Below, piece by piece: positions 1-8,292 of a stretch of DNA of 64,000 nt. Position 1 is the stretch's first letter. Each line of letters starts with the position of its first letter. The stretch is from Clavibacter phaseoli. GTDB lineage: Bacteria > Actinomycetota > Actinomycetes > Actinomycetales > Microbacteriaceae. Location of the stretch: NCBI RefSeq assembly GCF_021922925.1, contig NZ_CP040786.1, positions 558,001-622,000 on the forward strand, written 5' to 3'. Both the position numbers and the translations under genes were made by a program. The notes beneath the pieces were generated by a model, which was given only the letters and a program-made list of their open reading frames with translations, did not search any database and had not been told where the DNA came from.

Positions 1-1014
1 CAGCATGTCGGCGCGCGCGTGCTCCTCGTCGAAGACGCGGCCGCGCTCGGGGTGGGCCTCGTGCCGGTTGACGCCGTGGAAGACCACGCGGCGGCCGTTG
101 ACGAGGAACCGGTCGCCCTCGATGCGCACGGTGCGGAAGCCGAGGCGGATGGAGAGCGCCTCGACGTTGGTGCGGAGGAAGCCCTGGTACTGCGTGGGGC
201 TCTCGGCGCTCCACGGCTCGACGCGGTCCACGTGCACGGGCGCGATGTCGGCCGGCGTGTCCCACGTGACGTGGATGCCGAGGCCATCCACCTCGAACGT
301 GACGGGGAACGCGCTCGGCTCGGCGTCGACCTCGACGTGCACCGTGCCGGCGCCGGTCTCGTGGTCGTACTCGGCGCGGGTCCACGCGTCGTCGATGCCG
401 CCCTCGGGGCGGCCGAGGAGGGTGACGTCGCGGAAGATGCCGGGCATCCACCACTGGTCCTGGTCCTCGAGGTAGCTGGCGATCGACCACTGGTGCACGC
501 GCACGGCGAGCACGTTGGACCCGGGGCGGAGCGACGCCGTGACGTCGAACTCGTGCGAGAGGCGGGACCCCATGGCGGTGCCGACCTCGTCGCCGTTCAG
601 CCACACCTTGAACGCCGACTCGACGCCCTCGAAGCGGAGCACGACGCGCTCGAGCGACTGCCAGTCGGTCGGAACGTCGATCTCGACGCGGTAGTCGCCC
701 GTGGGGTTCTCGTCCGGCACGAAGGGCGGCTCGACGGGGAACGGGTACTGCACGTTCGTGTAGGCGGGGAGGCCGAAGCGGCCGTCCTGGCCGAGCACCC
801 AGTGGCTCGGCACGGGGATCTCGTCCCAGCCGGAGTCGTCGAACGCCGGGTCGGCCATCTCGTCGGAGAGGCCGCGGGGGGTGGGGGAGAGACGGAACCG
901 CCAGTCGCCGTTGAGCACGATGCGGGGGGCATCCGAGTGCAGGCAGGACCGGGGGCGGCGGGAGGCGCCCGAGGTGGGGGCGAAGTCCTCGAAGTAGGGG
1001 AGGGCGTGCGTCAT
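1..1014 (-). CDS. Glycoside hydrolase family 2 (beta-galactosidase type), N-terminal part, cut by window edge
   Basis: Likely hydrolyses beta-galactosides or related beta-glycosides in the cytoplasm. The frame opens with MTHALPYFEDF and stays open for 338 codons to the edge, so only about a third of a usual LacZ-type enzyme (about 1,000 residues) is seen. Residues about 30-200 look like the GH2 jelly-roll sugar-binding domain (LNGDWRFRLSP, then DQWWMPGIFRDV), followed by an immunoglobulin-like middle domain. FHGVNRHEAHPERG near residue 320 is the family signature that opens the catalytic barrel. The catalytic acid and nucleophile lie outside the window. It follows the sugar ABC genes on the same strand, which suggests it cleaves the imported sugar. 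The exact substrate cannot be read from the sequence. Confidence 0.9.
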   Translation of the reverse strand, partial: MTHALPYFEDFAPTSGASRRPRSCLHSDAPRIVLNGDWRFRLSPTPRGLSDEMADPAFDDSGWDEIPVPSHWVLGQDGRFGLPAYTNVQYPFPVEPPFVPDENPTGDYRVEIDVPTDWQSLERVVLRFEGVESAFKVWLNGDEVGTAMGSRLSHEFDVTASLRPGSNVLAVRVHQWSIASYLEDQDQWWMPGIFRDVTLLGRPEGGIDDAWTRAEYDHETGAGTVHVEVDAEPSAFPVTFEVDGLGIHVTWDTPADIAPVHVDRVEPWSAESPTQYQGFLRTNVEALSIRLGFRTVRIEGDRFLVNGRRVVFHGVNRHEAHPERGRVFDEEHARADML

Positions 1015-1093
1015 GTGCTTCCTTGCGCGTGGGCGGGTGCGGCGACGTGCCGCGATCCCATCATCGTGGGTCGGGGGGCGACGCGCCGAATGC

Positions 1094-1131
1094 GCGGACG
1101 GCCGGGCAGGTCGCCCCGCCCGGCCGTCCGC
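1094..1131. terminator. Perfect 14-bp GC hairpin between the ABC operon and the GH2 gene
   Basis: Arms GCGGACGGCCGGGC (1094-1107) and its exact complement (1118-1131) enclose a 10-nt loop, 20 bp past the permease stop. There is no T-run, as is common for actinobacterial terminators. It may end or attenuate the ABC transcript before the GH2 gene. Confidence 0.65.
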
Positions 1132-1150
1132 GATCGATCGCGGGGAGTGA

Positions 1151-2119
1151 TCAGCCCTTGACGGCTCCATCCGTCAGGCCGCCCCGCCAGAACTTCTGCA
1201 GCACGATCATCGCCGCGATGAGCGGGATGATCGAGACGAGCACGCCGCCCGTCGTCAGCTGGTAGAACTCGGGCAGCCGGTCGACCTGGCTCCGCCAGTT
1301 GTTGAGGCCGAGCGTGATCGGGTACAGCTTGTCGTCGGCCAGCATGATCAGCGGCAGGAAGTAGTTGTTCCAGATGCCGACGAGCTGGAAGAGGAACACC
1401 GTCACGAGCGCGGGCGTCATGGAGCGCAGCGCGAGCGTGTGGAAGATGCGCAGCTCGCTCGCCCCGTCGATCCGGCCCGACTCGATCACCGCGTCCTCCA
1501 CCGACGCCTGCGCGTAGATCCGGCACAGGAACAGGCCGAACGGCGAGACGAGCGACGGGATGAGCACCGACCAGTACGTGTTCGCGATCCCCATGGTGCT
1601 GAACAGCAGGAACAGCGGCAGGGCGGTCGCCGTCCCGGGCACGAGCACGCCGCCGAGGATGGTGCCGAACACGATGTTCGATCCCCGGAACCTGTACTTG
1701 GCGAGCGCGTACCCGCCGGCGGCCGCGAAGTACGTCGCGATGAGCGCGCCCACCCCGGCGTAGAGCACCGAGTTCAGGAACCAGCGCACGAAGATGCCGT
1801 CGTTGTAGGTGAACACCATCGTGAGGTTCTGCCAGAGGTTCATGTTCGCGAACAGGAACCCGTTGGTGCTGAACAGGTCGGCCGTCGTCTTCGTGGCGGC
1901 GACCACGATGTAGTAGACGGGGACGAGGAAGTAGAGCGCGACGATCGCGAGGATCGCCGTGACGATGATCCGGGTGGCGGGCTTCGTGCCCGCTCCCGGC
2001 GTGCTCCCGGCCTTGGACGGCCGGCTCACCTTCGCCTCGGCGGCCTGCGCGGCGCGCTTCTGCTCCGCCTTGTCCGCGGCGGACTCGGCGGTGGTCGGTC
2101 GGACCTCTGTGGCGGTCAT
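1151..2119 (-). CDS. Carbohydrate ABC transporter permease (MalG/UgpE type)
   Basis: Inner-membrane permease subunit of a sugar importer, 322 residues. A hydrophilic Ala/Lys/Glu-rich N-terminus of about 48 residues precedes the first helix (IIVTAILAIVALYFLV), and about six membrane segments follow. The conserved cytoplasmic EAA-type loop is seen as ESGRIDGASELRIF, the site where this class of permease docks the ATPase. The start ATG overlaps the stop of the upstream permease by 4 nt (ATGA), so translation is probably coupled. Typical of the CUT1 family. No ATPase gene is next to it, so a shared MsiK-type ATPase elsewhere is likely (inference). Confidence 0.95.
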   Translation of the reverse strand: MTATEVRPTTAESAADKAEQKRAAQAAEAKVSRPSKAGSTPGAGTKPATRIIVTAILAIVALYFLVPVYYIVVAATKTTADLFSTNGFLFANMNLWQNLTMVFTYNDGIFVRWFLNSVLYAGVGALIATYFAAAGGYALAKYRFRGSNIVFGTILGGVLVPGTATALPLFLLFSTMGIANTYWSVLIPSLVSPFGLFLCRIYAQASVEDAVIESGRIDGASELRIFHTLALRSMTPALVTVFLFQLVGIWNNYFLPLIMLADDKLYPITLGLNNWRSQVDRLPEFYQLTTGGVLVSIIPLIAAMIVLQKFWRGGLTDGAVKG

Positions 2120-3141
2120 GCGCGCGCCCCCTTCTTCCTCGCTGCGGCGGCTTCCCGCTCCTCCTTGGGCTTCCTGTTGGTGATCGCGAGGAAGACGAAC
2201 GACAGGACGAACGCGGCGAGGGCGATGATGACCGCCTGGGCCGCGGCGACGCCGTAGTCGTTGTACGCGAACGCCGTGGTGTACGCCGACAGGTTCGGCG
2301 TGTACTGCGAGTCGATCGCGGGGGCCGAGGTGGCGAGCACCTGCGGCTCCGCGAACAGCTGCAGCGTCCCGATGATCGAGAACACGGTCGCGAGCACGAG
2401 CGCCGGCCGGATCAGCGGCAGCTGGATCGAGAACGCCGTGCGCCACGCGCCCGCGCCGTCGATGCGGGCGGCCTCGTAGACGTCCCCGGGGATCGACTTC
2501 AGCTGGGCGATGATGATGAGCATGTTGTAGCCCGTGTAGGTCCAGGTCACGATGTTCGCGATGGACCACAGCACGGTGCCGGCGCCCAGGAAGTCGAGCT
2601 GGATCCCGAACATCTCGCCGATGTCGATGATGGGCGACAGGCCGGGGATGTAGAGGAAGCCCCAGAGGATCGTCGCGATGACGCCCGGCACGCCGTACGG
2701 CATGAAGTACGCCGCCCGGAAGAACTGCGGCCACTTGGCCGACGCCGACTCGAGCAGGAGCGCGAGGATCGTGCAGAGGATGATCATCACCGGCACCTGC
2801 ACGACGCCGAACAGCAGCACCCGGCCGATGGACGCCGTGAAGGCGTCGTTCGCGAGCGCGAGCGCGTAGTTCTCGAACCCGGCGAACACGGTGGTGACGC
2901 CCTGCTCGCCGAACAGGCCCTCCCGCCGCACGGTCGTGAACGACTGGAACACCGCGTAGATGATCGGGAGGACGAAGGTCAGCAGGAAGACCGCGAGGAA
3001 CGGCGCGAGCATGACCCACGGCGCGATCGTCTGCGACCTGTTCAGCTGCCCCCTGCGGACGCCGGAGCGCTCCCCGCGGGCGGGGCGGGTCGCGGCGCGC
3101 TCGCCGCGGTGCTGGCCCGTCGGACGCGTGTCGACGCTCAT
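2116..3141 (-). CDS. Carbohydrate ABC transporter permease (MalF/UgpA type)
   Basis: First permease subunit of the sugar importer, 341 residues. After a basic N-terminus of about 38 residues come roughly six membrane helices (the first is MLAPFLAVFLLTFVLPIIYA) and the EAA-type loop YEAARIDGAGAWRTAF that contacts the ATPase. Its start overlaps the stop of the binding-protein gene by 4 nt, and its own stop overlaps the next permease start, giving a tightly coupled trio. Two different permeases plus one lipoprotein is the standard CUT1 arrangement for oligosaccharides or disaccharides. The sugar is not identifiable, though the GH2 gene downstream points to a beta-galactoside. Confidence 0.95.
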   Translation of the reverse strand: MSVDTRPTGQHRGERAATRPARGERSGVRRGQLNRSQTIAPWVMLAPFLAVFLLTFVLPIIYAVFQSFTTVRREGLFGEQGVTTVFAGFENYALALANDAFTASIGRVLLFGVVQVPVMIILCTILALLLESASAKWPQFFRAAYFMPYGVPGVIATILWGFLYIPGLSPIIDIGEMFGIQLDFLGAGTVLWSIANIVTWTYTGYNMLIIIAQLKSIPGDVYEAARIDGAGAWRTAFSIQLPLIRPALVLATVFSIIGTLQLFAEPQVLATSAPAIDSQYTPNLSAYTTAFAYNDYGVAAAQAVIIALAAFVLSFVFLAITNRKPKEEREAAAARKKGARA

Positions 3142-4493
3142 GCGGATGCCGCCTCGACGCGCAGGCCCTTGTTGCGGAAGGCCTCGATCACGGCCTCCTG
3201 CGCGAGGGGAAGGGACTCGACGAGGGTCTGGCCGCTCGTGAGCTTGCGGCGGAACTCGTCCTGCAGGGTGTTGAGCGTGAACTGCGTGAGCGGGCACCAG
3301 GTCCAGTCGAGGTTCTGCTCCTTCGCCGCGGGGACGAAGACCTCCTCGTTGTAGCTCTGGCCGCTGAAGAACTCGCTCGGCTGCTCCCGGGGCGCGCCGA
3401 TGTAGTCGGGAGACGGCGACCAGCCGATGCCGGAGTTCTGGATCATCGCGTCGATGCCCTCGGGCGAGGTCGTCATCCAGGTCATGAACTTGAGCGCCTC
3501 CACGGGGTGCTTGCTGTTCGCGAGCACGGCCGCGGTGGATCCGCCGAGGTAGCTGGATCCGTACGCCCCGTCGAACGACCACGTCTGCATGGGCGCGACG
3601 CGCCACTTGCCCTCGCCGCCGGAGACCGACTGGATGAGGGCGTCGCCCCAGCTCGCGCTCGTGCAGCCGAAGATCTTCGCGTCGGCGGCCGCCGCGTACC
3701 AGGGCGGCGAGTACGCCGTGAAGCTCGTGTTGACCACGTCGTCGTCGATGGCCTTGTCGAAGAACGCGGCGACCTCCATGGTGCGGTCGTCGACCATGTC
3801 GACCACCCAGCGCTCGCCGTCGACCTTGAACCAGTTCGCGCCGGCCTGCGTCGCGTACGAGGTGAAGACGCTGGCGTCGGAGACGGGGAAGCAGTCGAGG
3901 TAGTTGCCGGCACCGGTCTTGCGGACCTCGGCGCTGATCGCCGCCCAGTCGTCCCACGTCGCGGGCGGCTGGCCGCCCACCTGGTCGAGGAGCGCGGGCT
4001 GGTAGTAGAAGGCCATGGGGCCGGAGTCCTGCGGGATCCCGAACACGCCGTCCTGGAAGCTGACCTGCTTCCACAGCGCCTCGTCGTACTTGTCGCGGTA
4101 CTCTTCCACGCCGTAGCGGGTGAGGTCGACGAGCCCGTTGGCGAGGAGGAACTCGGGCAGCTGCCGGAGCTCGACCTGCCCGATGTCGGGGCCGCCGCCT
4201 GCCGTGATGGCCGAGTACATCTTCTGGTAGCCGCCCGCGTTGCCGCCGGGGATCCAGACGGCCTCGACCTGGATGTCGGGGTTCTGCGCGTTCCAGACGT
4301 CCGCGACCTTCTGCAGGTCCTTCAGCCACGCCCAGTACGTGAGCGTGACCTTCTCGCCGGCCGCGGCCGCCGGGATGACCGGATCCGAGTTGACCAGCCT
4401 CCCGCCCGGCGCCGAGCACGACGCGAGGGCCAGCGTGCCCGCGGCGGCGGCCCCCACCCCCAGTGCCTGTCTCCTGCTGATCGAATGCGTCAT
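3138..4493 (-). CDS. Sugar ABC transporter substrate-binding lipoprotein
   Basis: Extracellular lipid-anchored sugar receptor, 451 residues. The N-terminus has a twin arginine (SRRQALG, Arg7-Arg8) followed by a hydrophobic stretch and the lipobox LASC with Cys26, so Tat export and lipidation are likely. The mature part has the family-1 solute-binding layout (VTLTYWAWLKDLQKVADVW early, then ADAKIFGCTSASWGDAL and PVEALKFMTWM). A strong ribosome site (GGGAGGGG) lies before the ATG. First gene of the operon. The upstream gap of 120 bp (4494-4613) should hold its promoter, but no convincing operator could be read there. Confidence 0.95.
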   Translation of the reverse strand: MTHSISRRQALGVGAAAAGTLALASCSAPGGRLVNSDPVIPAAAAGEKVTLTYWAWLKDLQKVADVWNAQNPDIQVEAVWIPGGNAGGYQKMYSAITAGGGPDIGQVELRQLPEFLLANGLVDLTRYGVEEYRDKYDEALWKQVSFQDGVFGIPQDSGPMAFYYQPALLDQVGGQPPATWDDWAAISAEVRKTGAGNYLDCFPVSDASVFTSYATQAGANWFKVDGERWVVDMVDDRTMEVAAFFDKAIDDDVVNTSFTAYSPPWYAAAADAKIFGCTSASWGDALIQSVSGGEGKWRVAPMQTWSFDGAYGSSYLGGSTAAVLANSKHPVEALKFMTWMTTSPEGIDAMIQNSGIGWSPSPDYIGAPREQPSEFFSGQSYNEEVFVPAAKEQNLDWTWCPLTQFTLNTLQDEFRRKLTSGQTLVESLPLAQEAVIEAFRNKGLRVEAASA

Positions 4494-4613
4494 CGCATCC
4501 CCTCCCGTCGTCGTTGATGGCAGATGGGCCGGAGCCCACGATCACTCTAAGCGCGCGACGAAACTTATTCCTAACCCCTGGTCGGGATTCCTGGGAGACC
4601 CACGGGAGCCGGC

Positions 4614-4874
4614 TCAGCGCCGGGCGCCCCGGTTCCGCACGGCCCACTCGAGGGCGTGCATCGCCTGGTCCTTCGTGAGGCGCGTCTCGAGTCCGCAGTG
4701 CGGGCAGACCACGCGGTAGGTCGAGCGCAGCGGGATGAGCGGCACGAAGAAGACCGTGAAGCGGAGGGTGCGGTGGAGCACGCGCTGGGCGCCCGTCACG
4801 CCGCAGCGGAGGCACGCGAAGGTCACGATGACGACGAGCGCGTCGCGGGCACGGGTGCCGAACAGGAGGATCAC
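4614..4874 (-). CDS. Small zinc-ribbon protein with a hydrophobic N-terminus
   Basis: 86 residues, function unknown. Two CxxC knuckles (Cys21/Cys24 in ACLRCG and Cys57/Cys60 in CPHCG) form a four-cysteine zinc site, and they flank a hydrophobic stretch (FTVFFVPLIPLR). Proteins of this type are widespread in actinobacteria and often carry a membrane-proximal zinc ribbon. The GTG start at 4874 is set by a TAGCCT -10 box only 6 nt upstream, which predicts a leaderless message. Monocistronic, divergent from the NfeD-flotillin pair across a 182-bp gap. Confidence 0.8.
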   Translation of the reverse strand: MILLFGTRARDALVVIVTFACLRCGVTGAQRVLHRTLRFTVFFVPLIPLRSTYRVVCPHCGLETRLTKDQAMHALEWAVRNRGARR

Positions 4875-4880
4875 CTCCCG

Positions 4881-4886
4881 AGGCTA
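4881..4886 (-). promoter_or_regulatory. -10 box of the zinc-ribbon gene (leaderless)
   Basis: TAGCCT on the minus strand, 6 nt before the GTG. This fits an actinobacterial TANNNT -10 with transcription starting at the start codon. Confidence 0.55.
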
Positions 4887-5056
4887 CGCGCGGCACGCGG
4901 AGCATAGGCCGTGGGGCGGCCCCCGGACGAGGAGGCGACGCTGGGCGGATCACCCGGTACGTTCGAGGGACACGCATCCAGCAGATCGGCCCCCATGACC
5001 CCGCACCACGTCGGCGCGCACGTCACCACGGCGACGGCCTGCCCGGGGGGATCCGC

Positions 5057-5545
5057 GTGATCGTCTTCGTGATCGTGGGGGCCGTCGGCCTCCTGCTCCT
5101 CCTCTCCAGCATCGTGCTCGGCGACCTGCTCGACGCCATCGGCGGCGGCGACGGGCTCGTGTCCGGCGTCGCGCTCGGCGCGGCCCTCGCCATCTACGGC
5201 GTCGGCGGCGTGCTCGCGGACCAGGCCGGCATCGGATCCGGCGGGGCCATCGCGATCGCCGTCGCCCTCGCGCTCGTGGCGCTCGTGGTCGTGCAGCTCA
5301 CCGTCCGCTTCGTCGCGAAGCAGGAGAGCGGCGGCTCGTACTCGCCCGTCGGGATGGTCGGCGTCGTCACGTCGCCCACCTCGCCCACGGGCGGCGAGGT
5401 GCGGCTCGAGCACATCCGCGAGCTGGAGCGGCGGCTCGCCATGAGCGAGGCCCCGCTCGCCGTCGGCACCCGCATCCGCGTCGTCTCGGAGGACGGGTTC
5501 CGCGTGCACGTGGAGCCCGACGCCGACGGCGCCCCCACCACCTAG
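5057..5545 (+). CDS. NfeD-like membrane protein
   Basis: 162 residues. N-terminal half with three or four membrane segments (VFVIVGAVGLLLLLSS, then SGVALGAALAIYGVGGVLA, then IAIAVALALVALVVVQLTV), then a soluble C-terminal beta-rich domain (GMVGVVTSPTSPTGGEV...GTRIRVVSEDGFRVHVEP), which is the NfeD OB-fold. NfeD proteins pair with flotillins or stomatins and are thought to support membrane microdomains. The flotillin gene starts 31 bp downstream on the same strand, the usual neighbour, so the two probably form one operon. GTG start at 5057 behind a GGGGGG ribosome site. Confidence 0.88.
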   Translation: MIVFVIVGAVGLLLLLSSIVLGDLLDAIGGGDGLVSGVALGAALAIYGVGGVLADQAGIGSGGAIAIAVALALVALVVVQLTVRFVAKQESGGSYSPVGMVGVVTSPTSPTGGEVRLEHIRELERRLAMSEAPLAVGTRIRVVSEDGFRVHVEPDADGAPTT

Positions 5546-5576
5546 CAGCACCCGTCCCAACGAGAGGAACCATCCC

Positions 5577-7037
5577 GTGGACCTGATATCCGGCGGCACG
5601 ACAGCCATCGCCGTCATCGTCGTCATCGTCATCCTGGTGGCGCTGGTGGCGTTCATCGCCTCCCGCGTCCGCCGCGTCCCGCCGAACCAGGCGCTCGTCA
5701 TCGTCGGCCGCAACGCCGAGCGGAGCGAGGGCGGCGCCGGCTTCTCCAGCCCGCAGAAGGTCATCATCGGCGGCCGGACCTTCATCTGGCCGATCTTCCA
5801 GGAGGGCTTCACGCTCTCCCTGGAGCAGTACCAGACGAGCGTCACGGCCGAGGCGCGCGACGCGAACTTCATCAACACCGCGGTCGTCGCGACCGTCAAC
5901 TTCAAGGTGACGGGCACCGAGGACGGCGTGCGCCGCGCCGTGCAGCGCTACCTCCTCCAGCAGGACGCCCTGCCGGAGATCGTGCGGCAGTCGCTCGAGG
6001 GCGCGATCCGCGGCCTCATCGGCGACCGTCCCGTCGACGAGCTCGTCAAGAGCTTCTCGGTCGTGGCGCAGGAGGCCGTGAACCAGACCAAGAACGACCT
6101 CGCGGAGCTCGGCCTCCAGATCGAGACGCTCAACGTCCGCGAGATCACGACGCCCGGCAGCTCGTACCTCGACGACCGGGCCCGCTCGAACGCCGCGCGC
6201 GCTCGTCAGGTCGCCGAGGTCGCGGAGGCCGAGAACAAGCGGATCTCCGCGCTCGCCGCGATCGAGAACGACCAGCAGACCGCCGAGCGCCAGCTCGAGC
6301 TCGACCTGCGTCGCGCGGCCATCAAGGCCGACACCGACCGCGCCAACGCCACCGCGTACGCGGCGGGCGAGCTCGCCAAGGCCGAGCAGGACCGCCTGGT
6401 CGCCGACCAGGAGCGCACCGCCGTGGCCGCGCAGGCCGAGGTCTCGAAGGAGCGCCTGCGCATCGACGTCGAGCTCCCCGCCGAGGCGCGCAAGTACGCC
6501 ACCGTCCAGGACGCGCAGGCGGCCCGCGACGCCGAGAAGGCGAAGGTCGACGTGGAGGTCTACCAGCGCACGCAGAACGCCGAGGCGGCGAAGACCGCGG
6601 CCGTGAACGAGGCCGCGTCCATCACCGCGCTCGGGAAGGCGAACGCCGACGCGATCCAGGCCCGCGGCCAGGCGGAGGCCGAGGCGGCCGCCGCGCTCGC
6701 CGAGGCGCAGAACAAGCTGTCGCGCGAGGCGCTGCAGGCGCGCATCATCGCGTCGATGCCGGAGATCGCGCGCGAGATGGCGGCGCCGCTCGCCAACGTC
6801 GACAACATGACGATCATCTCGGCGGACGGCGCGAACGCGCTCAACCGCTCGGTGGCCGAGAACATGGCGACGCTGCCGAAGCTGCTCAAGGACACCACGG
6901 GCATCGACGTCGCCACGGCGCTGAGCTCCTTCCTGGGCTCGACCGCCGCGGGGGCGTCCGCCGGTGGGACCGCGTCCGGCGCGACCGCCACGGACGTGGG
7001 CCCCGCGACGGCCGCGTCCGAGGGCGCCGGGATCTGA
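5577..7037 (+). CDS. Flotillin-like SPFH-domain protein
   Basis: 486 residues. One N-terminal membrane anchor (IAVIVVIVILVALVAFIA), an SPFH/Band-7 domain (about residues 35-240: PPNQALVIVGRNA through NVREITTPG), then a long Ala/Glu/Lys/Gln-rich coiled coil with repeated EA motifs (about 200-390), and a low-complexity Gly/Ala/Thr tail. This is the flotillin layout, a scaffold of functional membrane microdomains that oligomerises through the coiled coil. GTG start with GAGAGGAA upstream. Coupled to NfeD. Length is normal for bacterial flotillins. Confidence 0.92.
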   Translation: MDLISGGTTAIAVIVVIVILVALVAFIASRVRRVPPNQALVIVGRNAERSEGGAGFSSPQKVIIGGRTFIWPIFQEGFTLSLEQYQTSVTAEARDANFINTAVVATVNFKVTGTEDGVRRAVQRYLLQQDALPEIVRQSLEGAIRGLIGDRPVDELVKSFSVVAQEAVNQTKNDLAELGLQIETLNVREITTPGSSYLDDRARSNAARARQVAEVAEAENKRISALAAIENDQQTAERQLELDLRRAAIKADTDRANATAYAAGELAKAEQDRLVADQERTAVAAQAEVSKERLRIDVELPAEARKYATVQDAQAARDAEKAKVDVEVYQRTQNAEAAKTAAVNEAASITALGKANADAIQARGQAEAEAAAALAEAQNKLSREALQARIIASMPEIAREMAAPLANVDNMTIISADGANALNRSVAENMATLPKLLKDTTGIDVATALSSFLGSTAAGASAGGTASGATATDVGPATAASEGAGI

Positions 7038-7050
7038 TCCCGGTGCCGCG

Positions 7051-7081
7051 GCTCCCCGGGGCGCCCTCCGCCCCGGGGAGC
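7051..7081 (+). terminator. Hairpin covering the ribosome site of the MFS gene
   Basis: 11-bp stem (GCTCCCCGGGG at 7051-7061 with its complement at 7071-7081) and a 9-nt loop, 14 bp after the flotillin stop. The right arm contains GGGGAG, the ribosome site of the next gene (GTG at 7087). It may act as terminator, attenuator or translational lid. Confidence 0.55.
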
Positions 7082-7086
7082 ACGGC

Positions 7087-8292
7087 GTGAGATCCCCGAG
7101 CCCGTTCCGGGCGCTGTGGGGCGCGAACGCGCTCTCCAACCTCGCGGACGGGCTCGTCTTCGTCACCATGCCGCTCGTCGCGGCGGGCCTCACCGACGAC
7201 CCGCGCGGCGTCGCCGGTCTCGCGACCACGTACGCGCTCGTGCGGCTGCTGGTCGCGCTGCCGGTGGGCGTGTACGTCGACCGGCTCGACCGGCCGACGC
7301 TGATCGTCGTCGCGAACGCGCTCCGCGGCGTCGCCGTGCTGGGGCTCGCGGTGTCGATCCAGTCCGGCATCGCGTCGCTCGCGGTGCTCTACGCGGTGAT
7401 GGCCGTGGTCGGCGTGCTCGAGAGCGCCGCCGACGGGGCAGCCGTCGCCGTGCTGCCGTCGATCGTGCCGCGGGACCGGCTCGACCGGGCGAATGCGCGC
7501 ATCACGGGCACGCAGCTCGTCGCGGACGAGTTCGTCGGGCCGCCGCTCGGCGGGATCCTGTTCGCGCTGGCCGCCGCCGTGCCCGTGTACGCGACCGGCG
7601 GGCTGTGGGTCGCGGCCGGTGCGGTGGCGCTCGCGCTGCCGCGGCGGGTGGATCCGGCGGCTTCCCTCCCGGGGCGGCGCCCGTCCGTCTTCCGCGAGGC
7701 CGCCGCGGGCGTCCGCTGGCTCGCCGGGCACCGCGTCGTCGGATCCCTCGCGCTCATCGGCGGGCTGGCCAGCGTCGGCTACATGCTGCCGTTCTCCGTG
7801 CTCGTGCTGTTCGCGCGCGACCGGCTCGGGCTGGATGCGGCCGGCTACGGCGTGCTGCTCGCGGCCAGCGCGCTCGGCGGCCTGGCCGGATCCGCGATCG
7901 CCGCGCCGCTCCGCGCCCGCCTCGGCTCCCGCGGGACCATCACGGCGGCCCTCGCGCTGGGCGCCGCCAGCCTCGCGGGCCTCGCCGTGACGCGGGACCC
8001 GATCGTCGCCGGGATCCTGCTCGCGCTCTACATCCTGCACGCCGTGGTCTGGAGCATCTGCGCGACGTCGCTCCGGCAGCGGCTCGTGCCCGCGGAGCTG
8101 CTCGGGCGCGTGGGCGCGGCGGGCCGGGTGGTCAGCCTGCTCGGCCTCGCGGCGGGATCCGCGCTGGGCGGCGTGCTCGCGACGTCCGGCATCGCGCTGC
8201 CGACCGTCGCGGGTGCGGTCGTCTTCGCGGGGTGCGCGGTGCTCGCGGTGGTGACGCTGCGCGGATCCGTCGACCGGGATCCCACGGCCTAG
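7087..8292 (+). CDS. MFS transporter (EntS-like multidrug/siderophore exporter type)
   Basis: 401 residues with about 12 membrane segments, beginning RSPSPFRALWGANALSNLADG and carrying the MFS loop GVYVDRLDRPTLIVVANALR after the second helix. It belongs to the MFS group that includes EntS and macrolide exporters. The substrate is unknown; export of the siderophore made 5 kb downstream is possible but not shown by linkage. The GTG at 7087 was chosen because GGGGAG lies 6 nt upstream and the RALWGANALS start matches the family. The last 4 bp overlap the end of the convergent Rieske gene. Confidence 0.85.
   Translation: MRSPSPFRALWGANALSNLADGLVFVTMPLVAAGLTDDPRGVAGLATTYALVRLLVALPVGVYVDRLDRPTLIVVANALRGVAVLGLAVSIQSGIASLAVLYAVMAVVGVLESAADGAAVAVLPSIVPRDRLDRANARITGTQLVADEFVGPPLGGILFALAAAVPVYATGGLWVAAGAVALALPRRVDPAASLPGRRPSVFREAAAGVRWLAGHRVVGSLALIGGLASVGYMLPFSVLVLFARDRLGLDAAGYGVLLAASALGGLAGSAIAAPLRARLGSRGTITAALALGAASLAGLAVTRDPIVAGILLALYILHAVVWSICATSLRQRLVPAELLGRVGAAGRVVSLLGLAAGSALGGVLATSGIALPTVAGAVVFAGCAVLAVVTLRGSVDRDPTA

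Noticed and set aside
4567..4592. Two ATTCCT copies 20 bp apart as a repressor operator for the sugar operon
   Set aside because: Six-base direct repeats without dyad symmetry are too weak, and no regulator gene is adjacent.
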